A stretch of 64,000 bases of DNA from Adiantum capillus-veneris. Taxonomy: Eukaryota; Streptophyta; Polypodiopsida; Polypodiales; Pteridaceae. Below, one piece after another: positions 1-10,700 of this stretch (positions within the stretch are counted from its first letter, which is position 1; each line of letters opens with the position of its first letter). The stretch lies in contig CM043964.1 in assembly GCA_014529385.2 (NCBI GenBank), positions 5,983,997 to 6,047,996 on the forward strand, given 5' to 3'. The position numbers were made by a program, and so were the translations under genes. The notes below the pieces were generated by a model. The model worked only from the letters and a program-made list of their open reading frames with translations, had not been told where the DNA came from and did not search any database.

Positions 1-78
1 CTACAAAAGAGCAATGTGCAACAATGGGCTTAAAAGACCCTAAGGTTTAGCCTATTAAGACTTCCAAAATGCTAAGAT
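1..78 (+). repeat. Edge fragment of R1-type LTR
   Basis: The first ~75 bases align by eye with 4470-4545, inside the R1 LTR copy at 4455-5920: the same order of 'aaagagcaa.gtgca', 'gcttaaaaga' and 'ttccaa/ctccaa' blocks. It has no coding content and is cut by the window edge. It is probably a truncated LTR piece next to the integrase remnant that follows. Confidence 0.5.
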
Positions 79-111
79 TTTAAAATTTAAAGGTAAGCAT
101 TTGGGAAGAGA

Positions 112-1095
112 GTGTTGAAGCCCGAGCTACGAAAAACCATTATGGAGTTTGATGTGTTTGAAAAGTGGGGGATTGATGCAATAGGCCCGTTACCTATCAC
201 AAGCAAGGGCAAAAGCTATATTTTGACTGCAGTGGACTATCTCTCTAGATGGACAAAGGCTAAAACAATAAAACAAATCACTGCAAAGGATGTGGCAAAA
301 TTTGTGTACGATGAAATATGTTGCAAGTTTCGGGTGCCACTAGAGCTACTTTCAAATAAAGGGCCATGATTTAAAGCTAAACTGCTATACTTTTTATGCG
401 TGAAGATGAAGATTAGGCACCAACATACCACTCCTTATTATCCCCAATGTAATGGCTTAAATGAAAGATTCAATGGTGAGCTGGTACACATTCTTTGGAA
501 AGTGAGAGAGCACCAAGGAAAGAATTGGGATTTGGAATTGCCTAGTGCATTCTGGGCTTACCGTACTTAAGTGAAGACAGGCACAGGGTTTACTCCATTT
601 CATTTGGTATATGGAAAGGAAGCACTATTGCCTGTGGAAGTAGAGTTGCCTGCGGTCAAGATGTTAGAGAAGTTGCTTAGGCAGTCTAGTGATGCATTCA
701 AAGAGAGGCTCTTACAATTACAAGAGGTTCAGTTGGATAGGATGAGCGCATTGGAGCATTATGGGCAGATGCAAGATAGGGCTTTAGCAAAGATAAATGA
801 AAAGGTCAAAAGTAAGGGTATCAAGAAACATGAATTGGTTTTGTGCTACAACAGTAAGTTGAACAAGACATTCCAAAAGAAGTTTCAAATTAAGTGGGAA
901 GGCCCTTTCAAGGTAGTGGAGTGTTTTCCGAATGGTACATATCAGTTGGCTAACCTGGATGGGATTCTACATAAGTCAAAGGTAAATGGATTGCGTCTTA
1001 AATTGTATCATACTAGATTGATGATGGTGGAGCAAGATGAGCTGTCTGCAAAACAAGTAATGTATGTGAGGGATAAGGAGACCTTGACGCGGTGA
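112..1095 (+). pseudogene. Ty3/gypsy integrase remnant (I1)
   Basis: One reading frame encodes the integrase catalytic core and C-terminal part of a gypsy polyprotein; RT and gag are absent. Visible are the core start (FEKWGIDAIGPLP), the third catalytic residue region (NGLNERFN), and a C-terminal module with a GPFKV motif near 900. The frame is broken by TGA at 367-369 and TAA at 568-570. The second catalytic Asp, normally S-D-x-G, reads SNKGP, so Asp has become Asn. All three changes fit C-to-T or G-to-A decay of methylated DNA. The apparent start is a GTG with no biological meaning, because the sequence is a 5'-truncated fragment. The protein would be inactive as integrase. Confidence 0.9.
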
Positions 1096-1143
1096 GTCTC
1101 ATATCTCTTTTTGCTGGTGCTGATCATGAATGATCTAGCAGGC

Positions 1144-1476
1144 TAGGGGATGGGCAAATTATGTTAGGAGTTTTACGAAAGAAGTGATTGTGCACATGTA
1201 CATACGCATGCAAGGTGCATCGAATAAAGAATGGCCCATTTTCCAGAGCCAGGTGGTTACGTGGGGCCCACATGTGGACAAGTAGGACAACATGTACATA
1301 GTGCATCGATTTCCATCGTCACCTATATACGTGTGGTTTTTCTATAATAATGAGGAGTTGGTAGCGCGTAAAACTTCTCGAGGAAGCTATCTGCGGGTCG
1401 ACGACATGAGGTAAGCAGGTGCGTCAGCTGGCATCCAGTGGCGTCAGGAGGTCGAATGGGGTCAATACTTGCACGT
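1144..1476 (+). repeat. Candidate polypurine tract and 3' LTR start of the I1 gypsy element
   Basis: About 45 bases after the integrase stop, a purine tract (ctaggggatgggcaaa, about 1143-1158) is followed within a few bases by TGTTAGGAG at 1162, the position expected for a 3' LTR. A TATA-like cctatata occurs near 1322. The far end is not defined: at about 1477 the sequence changes to an inverted copy of another LTR. The tract nearly matches that of element X at 30195-30210. Confidence 0.4.
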
Positions 1477-1880
1477 TGGAAAGGGGGAATGGGGAACACA
1501 CCCGACACACACACAACTGCCCCAATATAGCTCAAGGTATTCACAGCACCCCTGTCCTCTCGAAAACACCTTCAAAAACACACTTCACACTAGCAAGGCC
1601 TCGTCTACAGTTCGCCTAACTCACACACACTTGCACAATCCTTGGACAACGATCACACCGATTTGGTCCACTTTTCGCACTTCCACAACGCAACACTTCT
1701 CTCTCTTTCTCTCTCTCAGACACAAGGGGCCCGAGGGACACACACGCTCACACACACCGGCACCACACACCCTGGAGACGAGCAAAGAAGAAAGGGGGGA
1801 AGAGGGAAGAGACTACGCCAAAAAAAACGGTAATGACAGCTTTCCTTCAATGAAAAACACCCTGTACAACCGCACTATTT
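1477..1880 (-). repeat. Inverted, diverged X-type LTR fragment
   Basis: Read on the minus strand this is similar to the 3' part of the X LTRs (14060-14310 and 31790-32166). It has the terminal TGGAAAGGGGGAAT...GGGGAACACACCC block, a CACAC-rich stretch, and the GGGGGAAGAGGGAAG...GACTACGCC block. I judge it well diverged (perhaps 70 percent by eye). Short ORFs here are low-complexity translations, not genes. Confidence 0.6.
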
Positions 1881-3039
1881 GCTCTAGGCCACGCCAACAA
1901 TCCGTATTGAGGGGCATTCACATCCCTCGAAGCTCGACTCTGTCGGCACACAACTCGACAAAAAATCCACTGTTGGCTTCACTTCGATAGAAGCTGCTTC
2001 TCTCGGCACCCTCCACTGGCCTCTTCTCTTTCAAAGCACTCGCCCTTCCAAGTTGCTTCAAGAACATGCATCCGAGCCTCGACCACCGAGCGGAAGCGCA
2101 CGAAAAAAAACCCTCCTCTTCTTCTCCTCCTTCCACTCCTCCTCCTTGTCCTTTCTCTTTCCCAGCCCAAAAAAAAATCCAATCCAAGAAAAAACGTGGA
2201 AAAGACTCTTCCTCTCTTTTTTGCTTTGTTCTTTTTCCAAGGCAAAACAACTCCAAATAATCACAAAAATTCCTGTACAACCTGTCTATTTCAGCCAGTA
2301 ATTTACTTCCTCTGTCGCAGAACCACCTCATCAATTAGCTATCCTTTCCCCTCTCCACTTTCGACTCCTTGTGCATGGATCCATTGCTGGATTGTCTTGC
2401 TGCATGACGCAACTGCTTCCATGCACACAATACGCGAGGCATGCCCTTGGTCGCGCACCTGTACTGATAGAGCGATTGATGCCGCCACAGACGACACTCC
2501 CCCCCCCCCCTCTCTCTCTCCCTCTCCCTCTCTCTTTCTGCTCACGCCGACGCCTGGCATCGTCACTCCTCTCTCTCTCTCTCCGTCTTTCCTCCACGTG
2601 CAGCCTTGTTCTGATTTCGCCTTGACGTCTGAGAGGATCTTCGTAGATTCTGGCTAATGTCACCTGCTTGCAAGATTGGGACAACATACTCACTTTCTTT
2701 TTCCTTTTGTTTTTTTCTTTTTGTCCTCCAAGTTTTCTTCTTAGTCTTGAGGGTCCCCTTTTATATTTTGAACTTACAATAAAAAAAACTCAATTATCAA
2801 ACCTCCCTTTCACATGCCACCGGTGCACAAAAAACACACATTCATTAGGTTTCAGCTCGACCTTGCCAAACCGGAATTTCATCTCATCGAAGCCATATCC
2901 TAAGAACCCCACCACCTTTCAGCCGCCTCGTATCCTTGAACGGCGACCCATCACTCTGGAAAAAACCCGACCCGCCTTTTTCCTCAGTTGTCCGCGCGCT
3001 TGGCTAGGACATATCCCAATGTCCACAACTCTGATCCGC
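1881..3039. other. Low-complexity DNA without a gene
   Basis: Pyrimidine-rich stretches dominate, including a C run with (CT)n near 2501-2585. Several overlapping ORFs occur on both strands, but their translations are Ser/Pro/Leu- or Arg/Glu-rich composition artefacts without a recognisable domain. A TATA-like ccttttata near 2756 could belong to an old LTR, but I cannot define ends. Confidence 0.4.
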
Positions 3040-3530
3040 TAGCCGTAAACCTCGGTTGACTTCCCATATTGCATGCAACCTTCTAGAACTCTGGCGAGGA
3101 TAAGAGACCTCCACATGGCACGTCCACCAAGACGGTCAAACCATGTCAAAACTGCCTCCCGACAAACGTTCATCAGCCCATAACTTGCCCATTTGAGCTC
3201 CGAATGGCGAACCGAAAAGACCGGCATGATCGACAACTTGAGCTTTACATGCGTATCCACTGATCCTAGTTTTTGCCACTTGTCTGTACCTGCCCTGCCC
3301 GTCGGAGATCTTCAAAGCCTTCTAACTTCGGACTGGCATATCTTTCACACCGAAGCCCCGTTTGACGAGCTTCTAGAGCATCTTGAACACCACATTTTGG
3401 GGGCACATTCCACGCATCTCGAACACTTGACTTGTCGTCCCAATTAGCCCACTTCGGAGGCCCCCTGGCTTAAAAAACCACTTTAAACATGCATTTTCGT
3501 TGCCACTGTCCTGCTGAGGTCTCCCACACT
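3040..3530 (+). repeat. Diverged dispersed repeat, copy 1 (pairs with 49430-49960)
   Basis: Colinear blocks are shared with 49430-49960 in the same orientation: 'cacttgtctg', 'gaagaccg.catg', 'tttgatgagc/tttgacgagc', and an end block 'aaaaccac...gcat..atttcgttgccact'. Identity is low, perhaps 60-65 percent by eye. No ORF is conserved between the copies, so this is probably part of an LTR or leader of an unidentified element family. Confidence 0.5.
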
Positions 3531-4454
3531 GGCTTTAGCCCTCTACCATGCACCTGTTAGCACCCTTTGCACTGCACAACACACTTTATAGCGTGGATCA
3601 ACTTTGGCTGCACCAACGTGGATAAGTACGGACACAATGTGGGTGTTTTCTTGCGATAATGATGCAGGAAGTTCATCATGAGGACTATATTTGGGGGCCA
3701 CTTCACGTGGTTGCAGGATGCATTATTGGAAAAAGTTGAGTGAGGTGTATGAATGATGCAAAAAGGTAACAAAAATGCACTGTGTGGCCAGTTTTTGGCA
3801 TGTTCGAGGTCCCGTTTGAGGTCAACTAAAAGACCAAAGGTGCCCAAGGGATAAAGTGAAGTGTGGACACTGAAAAACCTGAGAAAAAGACCAGTAAAAC
3901 GTGTAGAGAAGAGGAGGAACAACCGCAACTAAGTTTTTGTTGTTTTTGGAGCCTGTTTGGGCCATAAACTGCTCATTCGAGGTCGGATTTGAGAACTTTG
4001 ATATTGTAGACTGGGGTTTTTGTACGCTCCGGACACAATGGCGCTGTCCCTTTTGCCAAAGTCCTCACTTTTTCTTGTTGTTTTGGCTGTGTAAGTTTCT
4101 CCTGTGTGAGCAAAGTCTCTGTTCAAATTTGTGACTGTATCTGGCATATTTCATCCATATTGTGTGAGCTATTTGTCTCATTGGTGTTGGACCAAGCTCT
4201 ATTGTACCATTTTGAGCTGAGTTATTTGGGTGTGTGTGTGTGTGTGTGTGTGTGTGTCTGTGTTGAGTGGAAAAATGGATAGTCTCTCTCTCTCTCACTC
4301 CATCAGTGTGTTCCCTATCTCGACCAGGTGGATTGTGTAAGTCGAGTGGTGCCCCATAGTGTGTGTGTGTGTGTGTGTGTGTGTATCATCCCAAGAGTGT
4401 GTGTTAGGTGATTATAGAGGCGTTGTGTGTGTTACCAATCCGCTCACAATGTGT
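3531..4454. other. No gene; two (TG)n tracts
   Basis: I see no coding sequence. Pure or nearly pure (TG)n tracts lie at about 4211-4258 and 4359-4384. They produce the Thr/His-rich ORFs on the minus strand, which are not genes. Confidence 0.6.
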
Positions 4455-5920
4455 CCAAAAGGAGGTAGTCTATCAAAGAGCAACGTGCATCCAATGGAGC
4501 TTAAAAGATCTTAGGGTTAGCTTCATTAAAGACCTCCAATAGTTAGTGTTAAAAGTCCTTTGACCTGAGGCAAGCTAGGGTTGAGATTTGAGGTGGGAAC
4601 CGGACCTAAGCTTGAGGTGCTTGTTGTGCTTGATGACTAGAGTGCTTGAGGTGCTTGTCGTGCTTGATGACTAAGGTACTTGAGGTGCTTGTCATACTTA
4701 ATGAGTAAGGTGCTTGAGAAGCTTCCCATGCATGGGGGGTAAGGTGCTTGAGTCAAAAAGAGACCCTACAAACCTAATGAGGAAGGTGCTTGAGAAGCTT
4801 CCCATGCATGGGGGGTAAGGTGCTTGAGCCAAAAAGAGGCCCTACAAAAGAGGGGGAAAGTTTCAAAGTTAGGGAAATCTTTGACTTAACCTCCCACTCA
4901 CCCAAAGGCCATCCCTTCTCTCAAGGGGCACATTGGACACATATCAGACTCTCCCTATGCTTAACCACATGGTGTGCTTGAATGCTATTAAAGAGGGGTC
5001 CAATGAGCTTCTAGTTCCATCCAACAAATATCTAGATATTTTCAAGCTCTCTCTCTCTCTAAGGGTTAAGAAGGACACTTGTCCAAAGACTACCCATGTA
5101 CTTCAATGCATGTTGCATGTAATTGGCTAGGAGGAGAGGGGTCCAATGAGCTTGAAGCATGTGAAAAGGTAGAACTTGCCCCAAGCAAGCAAGGTGTGTG
5201 CTGGGGGGGTATACACCACACACACACACACACACTCATTTTGTGAATTAATTCTCACTTGGTGAAAGTAGAGGAACTCCACCTCCTTCTCCAAGCTTGT
5301 GAGAAGTGAGAGCCTACACCAACACTCTTGGCTATGGAATGCAAATCCAACCAAGATCCATGCTTCAATGCTTAATCTTTCCATCTTCTCTATCTTCAGT
5401 ACTATGCTATTATGTATGGTAGCAAGAAGAGTGATGATAAGTGAGGAACTATTTCTTTCTCCTGTGGAATGTTTCTTCTTCCTCTTCCCTACCCTCATTC
5501 CCTGCTAGCTCTCTCCACCTTCGAAGGTGTTTGACTGAGGCTTTTGATAGTTAATGATTTCTACAAAGTTTATGTTATGCTTGTGATGCATGAAGCTTTC
5601 CATCTTCATTGCATCACCAAGGTCAAAAGGAAAACAAAGATTGTATAGTACCAAGTCTCTCTTGATGGGAGAAACTATAATACAAATGCCTATTGCAGGA
5701 AGGACCGGCTCCATAAGAATCCGGTCCTCAATTGTTGTCATGTTCTCTAAACTCTCTCTCTTGCAAAAGCATTGTTCTTGCCAAGTTAACTAAACACCAT
5801 GTTTATGTTGCTACCATCAATTAAGTTAACCCGCTATGCTCACAAAGTAATCTCGCAAAAGTGCTTCATCTAATTTCCTAATTCAGCTACTTTCAAAGTT
5901 CATAGGCCGTTTCCATTACA
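4455..5920 (+). repeat. R1 LTR copy, 5'-truncated
   Basis: This copy matches the reverse complement of 61139-62700 over most of its length and ends in TTCCATTACA at 5920, the equivalent of the terminal CATTACA of the minus-strand copy. Landmarks are a run of degenerate TGCTTGAGG repeats at about 4605-4760 and a conserved stretch near 5585-5760. No primer-binding site follows the CA end, and the first few hundred bases of the LTR are missing, so it is a truncated or solo LTR remnant. ORFs within it are not conserved as protein. Confidence 0.75.
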
Positions 5921-6575
5921 CTTGATGTCACATGGAGGTAAGTTCTGAAATGATAGGCTAAAAGTCAATTTTTGGTGGTGCGGTAATATGCATTTGAGAG
6001 TAATTATGAATGAAATGAGTGTACCAGTGTGATGTGGGCACTATGAGGGGTAAAGGAGTCATCCTAACAGATTATCTTTGATGCACCTACAATAACTTTT
6101 ACAACTTAATGCAATTTAGGCCCTGATCTTGCTCCATATAGCTTTTACTAGGTTAAGTAGGTAGGGTGAAGCCCTCGGTTGTGTTTCTTGCACTTGTTGG
6201 TATCTCCGATCAGGTTGACGGTTCCCTTTTGAGGCGATCATGACTTGGATTCTTTAGTCACTAATTGTCTTTCCACTGAAGGTGACTAAGGTTCCATTGT
6301 AAGGTATAGAGTGTCCCCTTTGAGTTTTAGGTTAAACGGATCAATATTTTGCATTGTGGTGCAAAATGTTTCTTTATGGTAAGGATATGGTCATCTTACT
6401 GTTCATTGATGATTAGACCTTCATTGCACCCCTTACTCTACAAAAATCCCTAACATGGTAGCCTCAACATGTCTGTGAAATTTGGTCCCATCTGGGTCTT
6501 CTATCTTTGGCCCGCCGCCTAAGATACTAGGTCATTTTTTCTGGGACTTTCTGCACCTTTGACCGTGGTATTGTG
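5921..6575. other. Unassigned DNA left of Copia-A
   Basis: No ORF, motif or repeat relation to the rest of the window was recognised. Together with 12311-12581 this is the DNA into which Copia-A inserted. Confidence 0.5.
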
Positions 6576-6807
6576 TGTTAAAGAATATGATGTTAAAGAA
6601 TATGCCCATTGTGCTATGGGCGGCTGGACACTGACTATACTATGTTGTAAAAAATATACTTTGGATAATAGTTCAAAGAAGAAGAAGAGAAGAGCAGCTC
6701 GTTGAATGGCTGCTACAGGGTAACGATTGTGTGTGTGTGTCTCGATTTGTGTTGGTGTGTGTGTGTAGTCTTCTTTCCTACCTTCTCCATCACCTGCGCA
6801 CTCTACA
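6576..6807 (+). repeat. Copia-A 5' LTR
   Basis: It runs from TGTTAAAG to CTCTACA, 232 bp, and matches 12074-12305 base for base as far as I can see. It opens with a 15-bp tandem duplication (TGTTAAAGAATATGA then TGTTAAAGAATATGC) and contains GT-rich tracts downstream. No canonical TATAAA box is evident. Confidence 0.97.
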
Positions 6808-6810
6808 AAG

Positions 6811-6823
6811 TGGTATCAGAGCT
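6811..6823 (+). other. Copia-A primer-binding site (tRNA-iMet)
   Basis: TGGTATCAGAGCT starts three bases after the LTR. It is complementary to the 3' end of plant initiator tRNA-Met, the usual primer for minus-strand DNA synthesis in plant copia elements. Confidence 0.95.
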
Positions 6824-7711
6824 CAGTTTGAGGAGCTACAGTCAATACACAGGTTTCCGCAGCTCCGGAAAACAGCAAAAAAGAGAGGTTTTTTGGTCAT
6901 AACTCCCTCACCCGAACTCGGAATACAGTGATCCAGGAGTCTATCTTTATGTTTTTGGGCGTTCCGGACGCATTGGCATACTCAGATTTGCCAAAATCTG
7001 CAATTTTCTGCAGCAAACAGCCAGTTCACACAAGCATAGGAGATGTCGAGTTTTGCACTCGGCAGTAGATTTACAGGTTACAGGTGAAGAATTCAGCATT
7101 TACACAGGTTTTGGAGAGCGACATAGAGCTTTTGCATCATGATATTGTGTTATCGAAGATTATGTTTGGTTGTTGTGGGTCCGTTATGGACAGCCGCCTA
7201 TGTAAGAAAGGTTGTGGGAAGAAGTTGAGGCGGTTACATTGTCAGATTGAGTACTTTGTGGTTATGTATGGATATGCGGTCAATGTATTTTGGAAAACTG
7301 CAGCCTTTGTGAGGGTCGAGTGAGGTTTTTTGAAGCCTTGCCTTGGGAGCTTTGGTACCTTGGCAAGGTGGATTAGGTACTGGAGCGAACCCCCGACTGG
7401 CCCCGCGAAAGACCTCATATGTCGTTTACGACTATGGGAAGAAGGTGGATGTATGGATATGTGGTACAGGACAGCGTATGGATTGCATTTGCATACAGGT
7501 CCATGTGGACATTGTTTTAGAGTATTTATGCATAGTACTGAGTCAGTCTGTGGCAAAGTGAGTCAGTGGATTTTCCCTTGGCAGTGAGAGATTTTATGTC
7601 AGTGTTTATGAGAACTTTGGTTGAGATTGTCACTTGAGATATTGTCCAAATACAAACGAAACTCTGCCGAAATTTTGTCAAAATCCTTTGAAAGAAATTG
7701 AGAGAGTGAAG
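6824..7711 (+). other. Copia-A untranslated leader
   Basis: This is 888 bp between the primer-binding site and the gag ATG, without a convincing ORF. Two stretches recur in the leader of the different Copia-B family: about 7298-7330 (compare 54293-54326) and 7661-7685 (compare 54621-54645 and 54707-54720). Shared leader motifs in otherwise different elements suggest a functional RNA signal. Confidence 0.75.
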
Positions 7712-10700
7712 ATGGCAGAAAGTTCAACTCAAGTCACACAGATTGTTGGAGAGAAGCTGACCAGAGAGAACTACAGCATATGGTCTTACAGGATGGAGAA
7801 CTTTATCATGGGCAAAGGTTTATGGGATTATGTTACAGGTGAACAAGAGTGTCCAGAGGTTGGTTTGGAACCAAATAGAGAGAATGTTGAAGCACATAAA
7901 ACATGGCAAGCAGGAGTAGAAGCTTACAAGAAGTGGATCGAGAATTCAAGGAAAGTGATGCATTGGATTTCACTATGCATTAGTGACTTCTTTATACCAC
8001 ATGTGAAGAAGGCTCAATCTCCAAAGGAAGCATGGGAGATACTAGCAAGAATGAACAGCTCCAATACAGAACCACGAAAAGTTCACTTGAAGCAAAGGTT
8101 ACATTGTGTATGGCGAGGAAATAGATCCATATCAGATTATGTGACAGAGATAAAGCAAATACAGGAAGATCTTGCGAGCATTAATGTTGAAGTTCCAGAT
8201 GATGACTTAGTTTCAGTGACATTGAATGGTTTGGGACCGGAATACAAGTCATTGGATACATCTATATCTGTTCGAGGACACATGCCTGATTTTGAAGAGT
8301 TAGTAAACCTTTGTTTGCAAGAAGAGGTGAAGTTAGGAAAGTCAGGTCCTTCTACATCAAATAACAATTCCAGAGATCAGGTTTTTTACTCTAGAGGTCG
8401 TGGAAACAATAGAGGTGGAAGAGGAAACTATGGTCGTGGAAACAATGTTGGAAGAGGTCAATGGCAAAACCAACAAAGTCAAAGTTACAATGATTATAGC
8501 CAAAGAGGCAGGGGGAGAGCCCGAACTCGTGGACGTGGAGGTGGACGATTTGTACATCCTCAAAGAGATGGATATTGTAACAGATGTGGCATTTATGGTC
8601 ACTTTGAAAGAGAATGTTACACAAGGCTAAATCAAAATCGTGATCGTGGTGGAAGAGGCCGAGGTTATGGCAGACATGGAGGAAACTTTGCTGGATACAA
8701 TCTTCATGATCAAAATATATATGACAATAGATCAAGTGGACATTTATTTCCTATGGAGCATGTTGTTGGAAGCATGGTGGAGCCACATCATACAGATGAT
8801 TGGTATTTAGATAGTGGTGCCACAAATCATATGACATATCATGGTGAATGGTTTGACAGAAAAGAGAAGTTAGAAGAGGATGAGTTTGTCGCTACAGGTG
8901 ATGATACTATGCATCGGATTACACATGTTGGTTCAGTTCCATTGCTAGAAAAAGACGGGACATACAACACATTGGGAGATGTTCTATATGTGCCTTCAAT
9001 CACAAAGAATTTAGCATCAGTTGGACAGATGACAGATCAAGGGTTGCAAGTCCGTTTTAATCGTTATGGCTGCTTCATAGAGGAGTTTCACAACGGCAAA
9101 CCAGGCAAGATATTGGCACGTGGAAGAAAGAAAGGCCGCTTGTTCTCATTGGAAGCTGGAGATCCATGTTTACACAGTGGTATGTATGCAAACAAATCAG
9201 CCACTCAAGATGATTGGGCAAATTTATGGCATAAGAGAATCGGTCATGTCAATTTTAGAAGATTAAAGCATATGCAATCAAATCAAATTGTACGTGGATT
9301 ACCAAAGTTTGGCAAATTGAATTTTGAACATGTTTGTGAAGCTTGTCAGTTTGGAAAGCAATCTCGTTTACCATTTCCAAAGAGGGGGAGAATTAGCCAG
9401 AGTCCTTTGGAAATTGTTCATTCAGATATTTGGGGACCTTGTGATCATGCTACACCAAATGGTTGTCGATACTTTATCACATTTACGGATGATTACAGCA
9501 GAATGACATGGGTTTACTTTCTAAAGGCAAAGTCAGAAGCATTTGAAGTATTTTTGGAGTTCAAAGTTATGGTTGAGAAAGAGAATGGTTGTCAAATTAA
9601 ATGCCTACGTACAGATGGAGGGGGAGAGTACATGTCACACAGTTTTGATGATTACTTACGTAAACAAGGTATAAGAAGACAGATTACTTGCAGATACACA
9701 CCACAACAAAATGGAGTTGCTGAGAGAAAGAATAGAGTCATAGCAGAGATTGCAAGAGCCATGATGAATGAGATGAATATGCCATTAACATATTGGGCTG
9801 AAGCAGTTCATACAGCAGTACACATTATGAATCGAACACCAACAGCTGCCATTCATGAAATTTCACCTTATGAGAGACTTTATGGGATCAAGCCAACAGT
9901 TTCCTACATGAAAGTTTTTGGATGTGTTTGCTATGTTCATGTACCAAATGAAGCAAGAAAGAAGATGGAGCCAAAGGCAGTGAAGTGTATATTCTTGGGC
10001 TACCCAGTTGAAAAGAAAGGTTACAAGTGCTATGATCCTACGACAAGACAAGTTTATGTCAGTAGAGATGTCAGATTTTGTGAGCATGAACCATGGTATA
10101 AACCAAAGCCAGTGATGATAGAAGATGAGTATGAAGAGCAAGAGAATGTGCGTCATGTTGTTGATAAGCCAGGACCATCAACAAGAACTATTTCAGGACC
10201 ACATATGGCGGAGGAGAGTACAGGAAGTGTCAACCCATGGAGTGGTCGTTTGCGAGATAAGAAGCAAGACGAGAAAGGCAAGAAGAAAGTGGTTGAAGAG
10301 AGTTCTGGAGATGAAAGCCTCGATGAAGAGCATGATTTACCACATTTGAGGACACCTGGTAGTAAGCATATTGAGAAATATGTACCCCCATATGCAAGAG
10401 TTGAAGAGAAGAGTGCACCACAGTTGAGAAGATCAGAGAGGGTACGTTATCCAGTTGATAGATTGACATACAATGGTTACATGCGTACACATTATGCATA
10501 CATGGTTTCACGTGTGCAACATAAAGAGCCTACATGTTTTCAAGAGGCAATTGGAAAATCAGAATGGGAGTCAGCTATGGATGATGAGATGGATGCTCTT
10601 GTGAAGAATGACACTTGGGATTTGGTTCGCTTGCCAAGTGGAAAGAAAGCAATTGGTTCAAAATGGGTATACAAAGTCAAGTGCAAGTCAGATGGTAGTG

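Noticed and set aside
2053-2693. Overlapping 70-150-codon ORFs on both strands
   Set aside because: They are composition-driven readings of pyrimidine-rich DNA without domains.
3039-3447. 73-84-codon ORFs in the dispersed repeat
   Set aside because: The frames are not conserved in the second copy at 49430-49960.
6811-6823. tRNA gene
   Set aside because: The TGGTATCAGAGC words here and at 43533, 53734 and 63197 are primer-binding sites only; no cloverleaf is present.
7634-7711. Upstream TTG as the Copia-A gag start
   Set aside because: The ATG at 7712 begins the typical copia gag sequence; the upstream 26 codons overlap the conserved leader motif.
8137-8735. Antisense ORFs within Copia-A
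   Set aside because: They are shadow frames of the intact gag-pol gene.
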